64,000 nt of DNA from Bacteroidota bacterium (GTDB lineage: Bacteria > Bacteroidota > Bacteroidia > Cytophagales > Cyclobacteriaceae), in contig JACPVX010000051.1 in assembly GCA_016191555.1 (NCBI GenBank), positions 186,001 through 250,000 of the forward strand, in the 5' to 3' direction. Below are positions 57,728 through 64,000 of this stretch, one piece after another. The number at the start of each line of letters is the position of its first letter. The first letter of the stretch is position 1. Below the pieces are notes generated by a model. That model searched no databases. It was given only the letters and a program-made list of their open reading frames with translations, and was not told the DNA's origin. The position numbers were made by a program, and so were the translations under genes.

Positions 57728-58609
57728 ATGCTTCAATTCACAATTTCAACACCTGCGGAGTTTAGTTTTGATCTGTGTTTGGATTTTTTGCTACGGTCAC
57801 CGAAGGAAGTTCTTCATTCAGTCAGCGACAAAAAGGTTTATAAGGCAATCACTATCAATGACACGTTCGCGCTCTTGGAATTAAGTTATTTGAATAAAGG
57901 AATTCATGTGACGGTTCTGAATAGTGAAGCTACTCTATCTGATCATGCTGAGATTGAAGAATACGTCCAACAATGGTTTGACTTAAAAACCAACTTGATG
58001 CCATTTTACGCAATGGCTCGCAAGGACAAGTTATTAGCTGCACTGGTTGATCAATACTTTGGATATCGCATCGTGGGACAACCTGATTTATTTGAATCGT
58101 TAGTTTGGGCTGTAATTGGTCAGCAAATCAATTTATCGTTTGCCTACACATTAAAGCAACGATTCGTTGAAGGATTTGGGAGGCAGGTAATTTTCAGCGA
58201 TCGGATTTTTTATTTGTTTCCAACGCCAACTACGGTGGCAGAACTAGGTGATGACGACTTGCTACCATTGCAATTTTCAAAACAGAAAAGTAAGTATGTA
58301 ATAGAGATCGCAAAAGCTTTCACAAACGAAAGTATCTCAAAAGAATCAATTGGCAAACTATCCTTCGAATCGGCTAAAGAAAAATTGATGTCCATCAAAG
58401 GTATTGGCAATTGGACTGCCAACTATGCGTTGATGAAAACGTTTCGGTACCCTAACGCATTTCCGCTGGAAGATGCAGGAATTCACAATGCAATTAAGAA
58501 CTTAAAGAGAATGAAATCAAAACCAACGCTGGATCAGGTGCGAAGAATTTTTAAGAAATATAAAGGATGGGAAGCGTATGCCACACTTTACCTTTGGAAA
58601 AGTCTTTAA
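57728..58609 (+). CDS. alkA: DNA-3-methyladenine glycosylase II (AlkA-type)
   Basis: 293 aa. The N-terminal domain (about 1-110) and helix-hairpin-helix GPD domain (about 115-290) are visible: SLVWAVIGQQINLSFAYTL (about 122), the hairpin MSIKGIGNWTANYALMK (about 222) and the catalytic aspartate in FPLEDAGIHNAIK (about 248). The enzyme removes alkylated bases, starting base-excision repair. It diverges from the 2OG oxygenase-Ada genes across a 93-bp intergenic region, so one regulator could control both directions. A one-mismatch -7 box (TACTATTG, 57716-57723) precedes it. Its end overlaps the convergent histidine kinase gene by 4 bp. Confidence 0.94.
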   Translation: MLQFTISTPAEFSFDLCLDFLLRSPKEVLHSVSDKKVYKAITINDTFALLELSYLNKGIHVTVLNSEATLSDHAEIEEYVQQWFDLKTNLMPFYAMARKDKLLAALVDQYFGYRIVGQPDLFESLVWAVIGQQINLSFAYTLKQRFVEGFGRQVIFSDRIFYLFPTPTTVAELGDDDLLPLQFSKQKSKYVIEIAKAFTNESISKESIGKLSFESAKEKLMSIKGIGNWTANYALMKTFRYPNAFPLEDAGIHNAIKNLKRMKSKPTLDQVRRIFKKYKGWEAYATLYLWKSL

Positions 58610-59823
58610 GCGCTTTTTAATTCAATACGAAAGGTAGTACCCTGATTTTCATCGGAGGATTTTACGAATATTTTTCCCTGATGATATAATTCAATGATGC
58701 GTTTAGCTAAAGCGAGTCCTAGGCCCCACCCCCGTTTTTTAGTAGTAAATCCTGGCTTAAAAACATTCTGAATAATCTTTTTAGGAATACCTTTTCCGGT
58801 ATCTGAAATGTCGATCAAAACTTTACTATCGCTGCCGCGCAATATTTTGATGGCGATTGTGCCCGTGTTTTCCATGGCATCGACTGCATTTTTACAGAGA
58901 TTTTCAATGACCCATTCAAATAGAGGTGCATGAACACGTGCCTGAATAGTCTCCGATAATGTGTAAACTTCTATTTTTACTTTCGATGATAGGCGTGGTT
59001 GCAGGTAGCTCACTACATTATTTATCAACTGAAAAATGTTTTCTTCTTTTAAAACTGGAGTTGAGCCAATACTCGAAAAGCGCTCGGTAACCATTCTTAG
59101 TTTACGAACATCCTTGTCTAACTCTTCTACAAAACCTCGGTTTCTCAAATCTGGGTCATCGCGCAATACTTCCACCCAAGCCATCAACGAAGAAAGCGGT
59201 GTGCCAATTTGATGGGCTGTTTCTTTCGCCAGTCCTACCCACACACGATTTTGTTCAGATGTTTTGGAGTAATTAAAGGCCAGATACGAAATGAAACCGA
59301 AGATGGCCAAGATTGATGTTTCTACGTAAGGAAATAGAATTAACTCTGCCAGCAATGATGAGTTTTTATAATACACTTTTTGAACAGCAAATGTGCCTTC
59401 AGTACCAGCTCCCTTCAGGATAATATCGATTGGAGCGTAGGTATCCTTCATTTCCTCCAGCACCTTTTGTAATACTTCTTCTTTTTTGTCCTTACTCCAT
59501 TTCGCGTTTATATCAATGTTATGATGAGAAATGATTCGTCCTTTTTCATCTACCAAAATAGTTGGAATCGAATTGTTTTTAAAGATGATCTCTTCGGTGA
59601 TGAAGAGTATTTCATTTCCGTTGTCGTTAATCGTGTATTCAAGAGCTTTCGCAAAGAGCTTAACTTGGTTTTTCTCGCGTTCCTTTAGCTGTCCGACAAG
59701 GATATTAGTAAATAGAATTGTTCCTACACTTATGATCAACGACACCGCCAAAATGATCCATTTCAGATTGGTGTTGTCTTTGTAAAACTCCATGGAGGCT
59801 GGAGATGAAGAATTGCTCGGCAT
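58606..59823 (-). CDS. Membrane sensor histidine kinase (orphan)
   Basis: 405 aa. Two membrane helices (about residues 15-42 and 165-185) flank an extracytoplasmic sensor region of about 120 residues. The kinase has an H-box AKETAHQIGTPLSSL (histidine about 206), N-box VIENLCKNAVDAM (about 305), G1 DISDTGKGIPK, and G2 GWGLGLALAKRII (about 368). No HAMP domain is evident and no response regulator is next to it, so it is an orphan. The gene starts just after the terminator of the ABC exporter operon, so it has its own promoter. Confidence 0.9.
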   Translation of the reverse strand: MPSNSSSPASMEFYKDNTNLKWIILAVSLIISVGTILFTNILVGQLKEREKNQVKLFAKALEYTINDNGNEILFITEEIIFKNNSIPTILVDEKGRIISHHNIDINAKWSKDKKEEVLQKVLEEMKDTYAPIDIILKGAGTEGTFAVQKVYYKNSSLLAELILFPYVETSILAIFGFISYLAFNYSKTSEQNRVWVGLAKETAHQIGTPLSSLMAWVEVLRDDPDLRNRGFVEELDKDVRKLRMVTERFSSIGSTPVLKEENIFQLINNVVSYLQPRLSSKVKIEVYTLSETIQARVHAPLFEWVIENLCKNAVDAMENTGTIAIKILRGSDSKVLIDISDTGKGIPKKIIQNVFKPGFTTKKRGWGLGLALAKRIIELYHQGKIFVKSSDENQGTTFRIELKSA

Positions 59824-59840
59824 ATAGCATGAAGTTAAAT

Positions 59841-59875
59841 AAAAAAATCCGGATAGGTAGTATCCGGATTTTTTT
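59841..59875 (-). terminator. Intrinsic terminator after the ABC-2 permease gene
   Basis: AAAAAAATCCGGATA pairs perfectly with TATCCGGATTTTTTT (15 bp) around a GGTAG loop, flanked by T-runs in both directions. It ends the ABC exporter operon and isolates the histidine kinase gene. Confidence 0.92.
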
Positions 59876-59895
59876 GTTCCTGCGAGTTAGCAGAA

Positions 59896-61224
59896 CTATG
59901 ATTTCATGAAAAACCACTTTGCAAGCACCTTCCAGCTTACTTTGGTTCCGGTCATCAAAATACCAACACGGTAAATGCGACCGGCAATCCAGGTGGTGAA
60001 TAGAAATCCTCCTATCAATAGAACCATGGAAAGAATCAATTCCCACGTAGGTACATCAAATGCAATTCTACCTACCATTGCGACTGGTGACGTGAAAGGT
60101 ATTATCGAAAGCCAAAAGCTAACAGGTCCATGTGGATCTCTTAAAATAAACATGAACAAGCCAAAATATCCGATTAAAAGCGGAAGTGTAATTGGAAATT
60201 GAAATTGTTGCGATTCTTGCATCGATTCTACAGCAGATCCAACCGCTGCGAATAATGCGCCATATAGTAGGTATCCACCCATAAAGTAGAAAACAAATAC
60301 GAAAGCGATTTTTCCAAAAGGAATTTGACTTAAGTTGCCCAGCACTTCGTTGATTTGTTGATTCTGTTGATCCATTGCTTGCTTCACATCTTCGTCACCT
60401 ACTTGCTTCACCACTTCTTCCATCGCTTGTTTTTGTGGCATTTTTAAACCGAAATAACCAAGCACTCCTGATGAAAGTACTGTGATCAGGATGATCCAAA
60501 TAGTAAATTGTACTAACCCAACGGAAGCGATGCCGATGATTTTACCAAGCATTAATTGAAATGGTTTTACTGATGACACTATTACTTCTACGATTTTCGA
60601 GGTTTTTTCGTCAATTACTCCTTGCATGATTTGTATTCCATAGACTAACACAAACATGTAAATCAAAATGCCCAATACAAATCCAAGTCCATATAAAATC
60701 CCCGAGTTGCTGGATTTTTCTTCACCAGTATCTGAAATATTAATTTGCTTAAGGTTAATACTTACCTTCAAACTTTTCAATGTCTCCTTGTCAATTTTGT
60801 AGGCTTCTAATTTTAAGTCTCTGATGCGATCTTGAAGAATGGATTCAAGGCCGCCTACTTTTTCAATGCTTGGATTTTCCTTGGTGTAGATGACCATTCC
60901 TTCAGGTTTATTGATATCGAAAGGAGGAATGTAGAGCAGTGCAAAATCCTTCGTTTGCTTATAGGCATCTTTTGCCTTGTCAATGCTAAGAGATAGAGGT
61001 ACGAAGTTGTATCGCTTCGTATTTTCAAAAACAAACTTACCACTTTCGTCAACTACTTGAACGGTATCGGCCTTGGCAGACTCTGCTTCTTTCTTCATGA
61101 TATACACCAGTACACCAATAATGGCTGGAAAAATCAATGGCACTAAAATAGTAGTAATGAGAAACGATTTCTTTTGCACACGAGTAAGAAACTCTCGCTG
61201 GATGATCAACCAAATTTTATTCAT
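59896..61224 (-). CDS. ABC-2 type transporter permease (NatB-like)
   Basis: 442 aa. First helix near residue 20-45 (FLITTILVPLIFPAIIGVLV), a large extracytoplasmic domain (about 45-180), then five to six helices (from GILYGLGFVLGILIYMFVLV, about 178, to the C terminus). This matches the NatB/YhaP sodium-extrusion or drug-export permeases. The partner ATPase gene is 28 bp upstream. The terminator at 59841 closes the operon. Na+ export is an inference from the family. Confidence 0.9.
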   Translation of the reverse strand: MNKIWLIIQREFLTRVQKKSFLITTILVPLIFPAIIGVLVYIMKKEAESAKADTVQVVDESGKFVFENTKRYNFVPLSLSIDKAKDAYKQTKDFALLYIPPFDINKPEGMVIYTKENPSIEKVGGLESILQDRIRDLKLEAYKIDKETLKSLKVSINLKQINISDTGEEKSSNSGILYGLGFVLGILIYMFVLVYGIQIMQGVIDEKTSKIVEVIVSSVKPFQLMLGKIIGIASVGLVQFTIWIILITVLSSGVLGYFGLKMPQKQAMEEVVKQVGDEDVKQAMDQQNQQINEVLGNLSQIPFGKIAFVFVFYFMGGYLLYGALFAAVGSAVESMQESQQFQFPITLPLLIGYFGLFMFILRDPHGPVSFWLSIIPFTSPVAMVGRIAFDVPTWELILSMVLLIGGFLFTTWIAGRIYRVGILMTGTKVSWKVLAKWFFMKS

Positions 61225-61252
61225 AAAATGTTATGTCTTAGATTGTAGTAGA

Positions 61253-62197
61253 TTAAACTTCTTGAAGATGTTTGCGCAAAGCGTCATCGCCATCGGCTTT
61301 TACTAAGCCAATGAATATGTCGGCCATGGTAGGCAGCTTTTCCTGAAAGCTGTATACTTCTGTAATGTCAATCAAATCTTTAATAACTTGATTACCCTTG
61401 ATACCATCAGCTGCTTTGAGCGTAGTTGAAAAAAGATCTTCTTCAATACGCGTCTGACTTTTTACTTCGTATTTTTCAGATGGCAAAGTAAAGTGATTTC
61501 CACGATGCTCAATTAAAAATGTATTGGAGCGGTACTGCTCTTTTACTTGCTTCTTGGGTCCTTCTAATATTTTTTTGGATTTGTTGATCAGTGCAATATG
61601 ATCGCATAAGGATTCAACTGTCTCCATTCGGTGTGTTGAGAATATAATCGTACTACCGTTTTCTTTGAGCTCCAGTATTTTCTCGGTAATCAATTGCGCA
61701 TTGACAGGATCAAAACCTGAGAAAGGCTCATCCAAAATAATCAACTTCGGCTCGTGTAGCACTGTGCTGATGAATTGCACTTTCTGCGCCATCCCCTTGC
61801 TAAGGTCTTCCACTTTTTTGTGCCACCAATCTTTGATCTCAAATTTCTCAAGCCAAATTTTGATTCGGGCCATAGCATCTTTTCTGCTCAAACCTTTTAG
61901 CTGCGCGAGATAAAGTAATTGCTCACCCACCTTCATTTTTTTGTAGAGCCCGCGCTCCTCTGGCAAATAGCCAATAATTTCAATATGATTGGGCTTGAGC
62001 TTCTCTCCGAAGATGAGAATTTCACCGCTATCCGAATTGATGATTTGATTGATGATACGGATTAAGGTGGTTTTGCCAGCACCATTGGGACCGAGTAATC
62101 CGAAGATTGTCTTTTCTGGAATAGTGAGACTAACATTGTCTAAAGCTTTATGCTCGGAATAAACTTTAGTTACATTTTTTGCAATAAGTGCGTCCAC
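61253..62197 (-). CDS. ABC transporter ATP-binding protein (NatA-like)
   Basis: 314 aa. Walker A LLGPNGAGKTTL (about residue 35), signature LSKGMAQKVQF (about 138), Walker B LIILDEPFSGFDP (about 157), H-loop STHRME (about 192). The C-terminal 90 residues are the DUF4162-type extension seen in NatA-like proteins. Partner permease gene follows at 28 bp. A perfect -7 box (TATTTTTG on this strand, 62232-62225) lies 28 bp before the start. Confidence 0.93.
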   Translation of the reverse strand: MDALIAKNVTKVYSEHKALDNVSLTIPEKTIFGLLGPNGAGKTTLIRIINQIINSDSGEILIFGEKLKPNHIEIIGYLPEERGLYKKMKVGEQLLYLAQLKGLSRKDAMARIKIWLEKFEIKDWWHKKVEDLSKGMAQKVQFISTVLHEPKLIILDEPFSGFDPVNAQLITEKILELKENGSTIIFSTHRMETVESLCDHIALINKSKKILEGPKKQVKEQYRSNTFLIEHRGNHFTLPSEKYEVKSQTRIEEDLFSTTLKAADGIKGNQVIKDLIDITEVYSFQEKLPTMADIFIGLVKADGDDALRKHLQEV

Positions 62198-62224
62198 AGA
62201 AATTGGGTTTTAATGTATTAGTGC

Positions 62225-62232
62225 CAAAAATA
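62225..62232 (-). promoter_or_regulatory. -7 promoter box for the NatAB-like operon
   Basis: TATTTTTG on the minus strand matches TAnnTTTG, with the start codon 28 bp further. A TTTG occurs only 12 bp upstream, too close for a standard -33. Confidence 0.4.
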
Positions 62233-62295
62233 GGAATGAAATTACAAAGTAATAAAACTAATTGAGGAAGGCATCACAAAAGAAAACGCAACGGA

Positions 62296-63189
62296 TTAGT
62301 GCGCTTCTTTTTCTTTAAAAACGATTTTGCCCATGGATACATCTAAATCAAATGTAAGGGCGCCTTTGGTATTTTTGGTATAGGCAGCATTGGCGTATTT
62401 ATTGTCGCCAATTTTTTTCAAGCTCTTGCTGAGGTTGATGCTGCAAAGCCAGGAGTCACTGATGTGAACCATCACTGGTGTGGTCTCATCGGGCAGTTGT
62501 ATGGTGAGATTGCCCGCCCCAACACTTCCAATGATATGATTGCCCAATGTCGGTTTATTAGAAAAATCTAAAAACATATTGCCGAAGCCAACATCAGCCA
62601 AAACCACCTTTGATCGGGCCAAGTTAATTTGCTTCGCATTTACGGTGCCCATGTCTACTTTAATGTAGAAAGTATCCATAGTCGTTTTGTTTTCGATACC
62701 TGAGCTATACGATATATTCACATCGGCATTGCCAGTAATGATTTTAAGTTTCTCTACTGCCAAGCCGGATAAGTCGATGTTCGCGTTTCCGAGTCCATAA
62801 TCCAAATTGAGGGCATAAGGCGTTTCTTCGGTTAAATATACTTTCCAGAATTTATCGCTCCGCTTTTCATCGCGGCCAAACATCTGATACGAAATTTTTT
62901 GGCCAACTCCTTTTTGGTCCTGCTCTTCCAGCGAAAGCTTTACCATGCAAGTGCTGCCTTTTACTTCATTGCTGAAGGCATGTGAGTATTGTTCTAAATC
63001 TTGATTGCTGTAGATGTTGAGGAAATCGCTGTTTTGGCTGGGGCGAATAAAGCAGTTGCCGGTTTTAGATTTTAGGCAAAGATCAACACGTTTGCAGTTA
63101 CTCACGTTTTCCACTGAAAACTGCTTTTTTACCTGTGCCATGCCAGCCAGACTAATACTACTAAAAATAAGAATTGCTACTTTTACCAT
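62296..63189 (-). CDS. Exported beta-rich protein, DUF4097/adhesin-like
   Basis: 297 aa. A signal peptide (VAILIFSSISLAGMAQ) is followed by parallel strand-like repeats such as LDYGLGNANIDLSGLAVEKL, GNADVNISYSSG and VGAGNLTIQLPDE, resembling the DUF4097/DUF2154-type beta-helix proteins often downstream of sigma-factor or LiaF-like loci. Two cysteine pairs near the N terminus (NCKRVDLCLK, NCFIRPS) could be disulphides. It stands alone between the NatA and dnaJ genes. Function unknown. Confidence 0.7.
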   Translation of the reverse strand: MVKVAILIFSSISLAGMAQVKKQFSVENVSNCKRVDLCLKSKTGNCFIRPSQNSDFLNIYSNQDLEQYSHAFSNEVKGSTCMVKLSLEEQDQKGVGQKISYQMFGRDEKRSDKFWKVYLTEETPYALNLDYGLGNANIDLSGLAVEKLKIITGNADVNISYSSGIENKTTMDTFYIKVDMGTVNAKQINLARSKVVLADVGFGNMFLDFSNKPTLGNHIIGSVGAGNLTIQLPDETTPVMVHISDSWLCSINLSKSLKKIGDNKYANAAYTKNTKGALTFDLDVSMGKIVFKEKEAH

Positions 63190-63252
63190 TCTTGCCTTTT
63201 AGCGGGTTAAGCTTTTTAAGTTTTGAAGGACTGTTTTTTGTCAAAATTCCTT

Positions 63253-63288
63253 CAAAAAAATAACCCGTAATAGGTCTTATACGGGTTA
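63253..63288 (-). terminator. Intrinsic terminator of dnaJ
   Basis: On the minus strand TAACCCGTA, a 10-nt loop and TACGGGTTA are followed by a run of T (63253-63260). It lies 28 bp after the dnaJ stop. Confidence 0.85.
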
Positions 63289-63315
63289 CTTCTAAAATGG
63301 TTTTATGTTTTTTGG

Positions 63316-64000
63316 CTACCCGAAATATTCTTTCATTCGTTCGAAGAAGCCCTTTTCATTAGCATCAGGATGGGGCTGAAAATTAGCCGAGTTCCGGAAG
63401 CTTTCCAGCTTAGCTTTTTCTTCGGTAGATAGCTTTTTGGGCGTCCACACGTTGATGTAAATGAGCTGATCCCCAGTGCCATAGCCATTGATATCCTTTA
63501 AACCCTTTCCGCGCAAGCGTAAGATTTTTCCGCTTTGTGTGCCCGGGTCTATCTTAATTCGCACTTTTCCACCAATAGACGGAACTTCCACGGAAGTGCC
63601 CAAAGCGGCATCCACAAAACTGATGTGTAAATCGTACACAAGATTGCTGCCATCGCGCTTTAGTTCTTTGTCCTCGGTTTCTTCCACTAAAATGAGCAAA
63701 TCGCCAGGTACACCTCCTCCAGGTGCCTCATTGCCCTTGCCCGACATGGACAGCTGCATGCCTTCGCTTACCCCGGCGGGTATTTTTACTGTGATTAAAT
63801 CCTCCTTCGATACAAGACCGGAACTATCTACCCCTGCAGGCTTTTTATCGATCATTTGGCCTGCGCCATTACAAGTAGGGCAGGTGCTGGCCGATACCAT
63901 TTGGCCAAGCATGGTGTTGACCACTTTTCGAACTTGTCCACTTCCTTGACAGGTATTGCAGGTTTTGAATGTAACACCTTCGGCCCGGATCAACCGATTT
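63316..64000 (-). CDS. dnaJ: Chaperone DnaJ, C-terminal part (gene runs off the window)
   Basis: About 228 codons visible, open to base 64000; the N-terminal J-domain is outside the window. Zinc-centre motifs CNTCQGSG and CPTCNGAG are seen (residues near the start of the visible part), then CTD1/CTD2 (VKIPAGVSEGMQLSMSGKGN, IGGKVRIKIDPGTQSGK, GYGTGDQLIYINVWTP). The usual fourth CxxCxGxG motif between CPTCNGAG and IPAGV is absent: that interval reads KKPAGVDSSGLVSKED and has no cysteine. I believe this is a lineage feature of some Bacteroidetes DnaJ proteins. It is a co-chaperone of DnaK/ClpB. Confidence 0.95.
   Translation of the reverse strand, partial: NRLIRAEGVTFKTCNTCQGSGQVRKVVNTMLGQMVSASTCPTCNGAGQMIDKKPAGVDSSGLVSKEDLITVKIPAGVSEGMQLSMSGKGNEAPGGGVPGDLLILVEETEDKELKRDGSNLVYDLHISFVDAALGTSVEVPSIGGKVRIKIDPGTQSGKILRLRGKGLKDINGYGTGDQLIYINVWTPKKLSTEEKAKLESFRNSANFQPHPDANEKGFFERMKEYFG

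Overview
The window looks like a chromosomal segment of a Bacteroidota bacterium, most likely of the Cytophagales type. Support comes from two surface proteins with type IX secretion (T9SS) C-terminal sorting domains, TTTG/TAnnTTTG promoters, an SDR-type threonine dehydrogenase paired with kbl, a eukaryote-type (GT3) glycogen synthase, a DUF4292 lipoprotein next to an EnvC-like factor, and PadR plus FtsX-permease pairs. I see no rRNA, tRNA, CRISPR array, intact IS element or prophage. Both ends cut genes: a PKD-repeat surface protein at the left and dnaJ at the right.

Layout. 1-5.3 kb: end of a T9SS PKD protein, an Lrp/AsnC regulator overlapping a PyrR-like phosphoribosyltransferase, panB and icd, closed by a strong terminator. 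5.4-14.5 kb: from a canonical promoter, a beta-barrel protein, a secreted TPR-caspase protein, a large MORN/TPR protein and a TPR-CHAT protein that look like the two parts of a broken or recombined gene, and a small exported protein. 14.5-16.9 kb: DUF1599 protein, folP and the diadenylate cyclase cdaA. 16.9-20.6 kb: an exported WD40-caspase protein and a small membrane protein. 20.6-22.9 kb: divergent kbl and tdh (threonine to glycine plus acetyl-CoA). 23-28.2 kb: flippase, TPR protein, DUF4292 lipoprotein and degenerate-LytM EnvC-like protein, an envelope-biogenesis run. 28.3-32.9 kb: clpB and divergent glycogen synthase.

32.9-39.3 kb is the most interesting metabolic block: ethanolamine permease, glutamine-synthetase-like ligase, iron alcohol dehydrogenase, gamma-glutamyl hydrolase and aldehyde dehydrogenase, with an ORF6N DNA-binding gene lodged inside. 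Together they spell a compartment-free, gamma-glutamylated route from ethanolamine to glycine, analogous to the Puu putrescine pathway but with an alcohol dehydrogenase in place of the amine oxidase. This is inference from gene content.

39.3-44.2 kb (minus strand): alpha/beta hydrolase, FtsX-like permease with its PadR regulator and a palindromic putative operator, and a YkvI-like transporter. 44.2-55.7 kb: a 586-bp AT-rich leader followed by a giant (about 3636 aa) T9SS-secreted protein with an alternating A/B array of about 98-residue repeats near its N terminus. 55.8-58.6 kb: an alkylation-repair cluster (Ada-like AraC/methyltransferase, separate Ada metal-binding-like protein, 2OG-Fe(II) oxygenase, divergent alkA). 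58.6-64 kb (minus strand): orphan histidine kinase, NatAB-type ABC exporter, an exported beta-rich protein and dnaJ.
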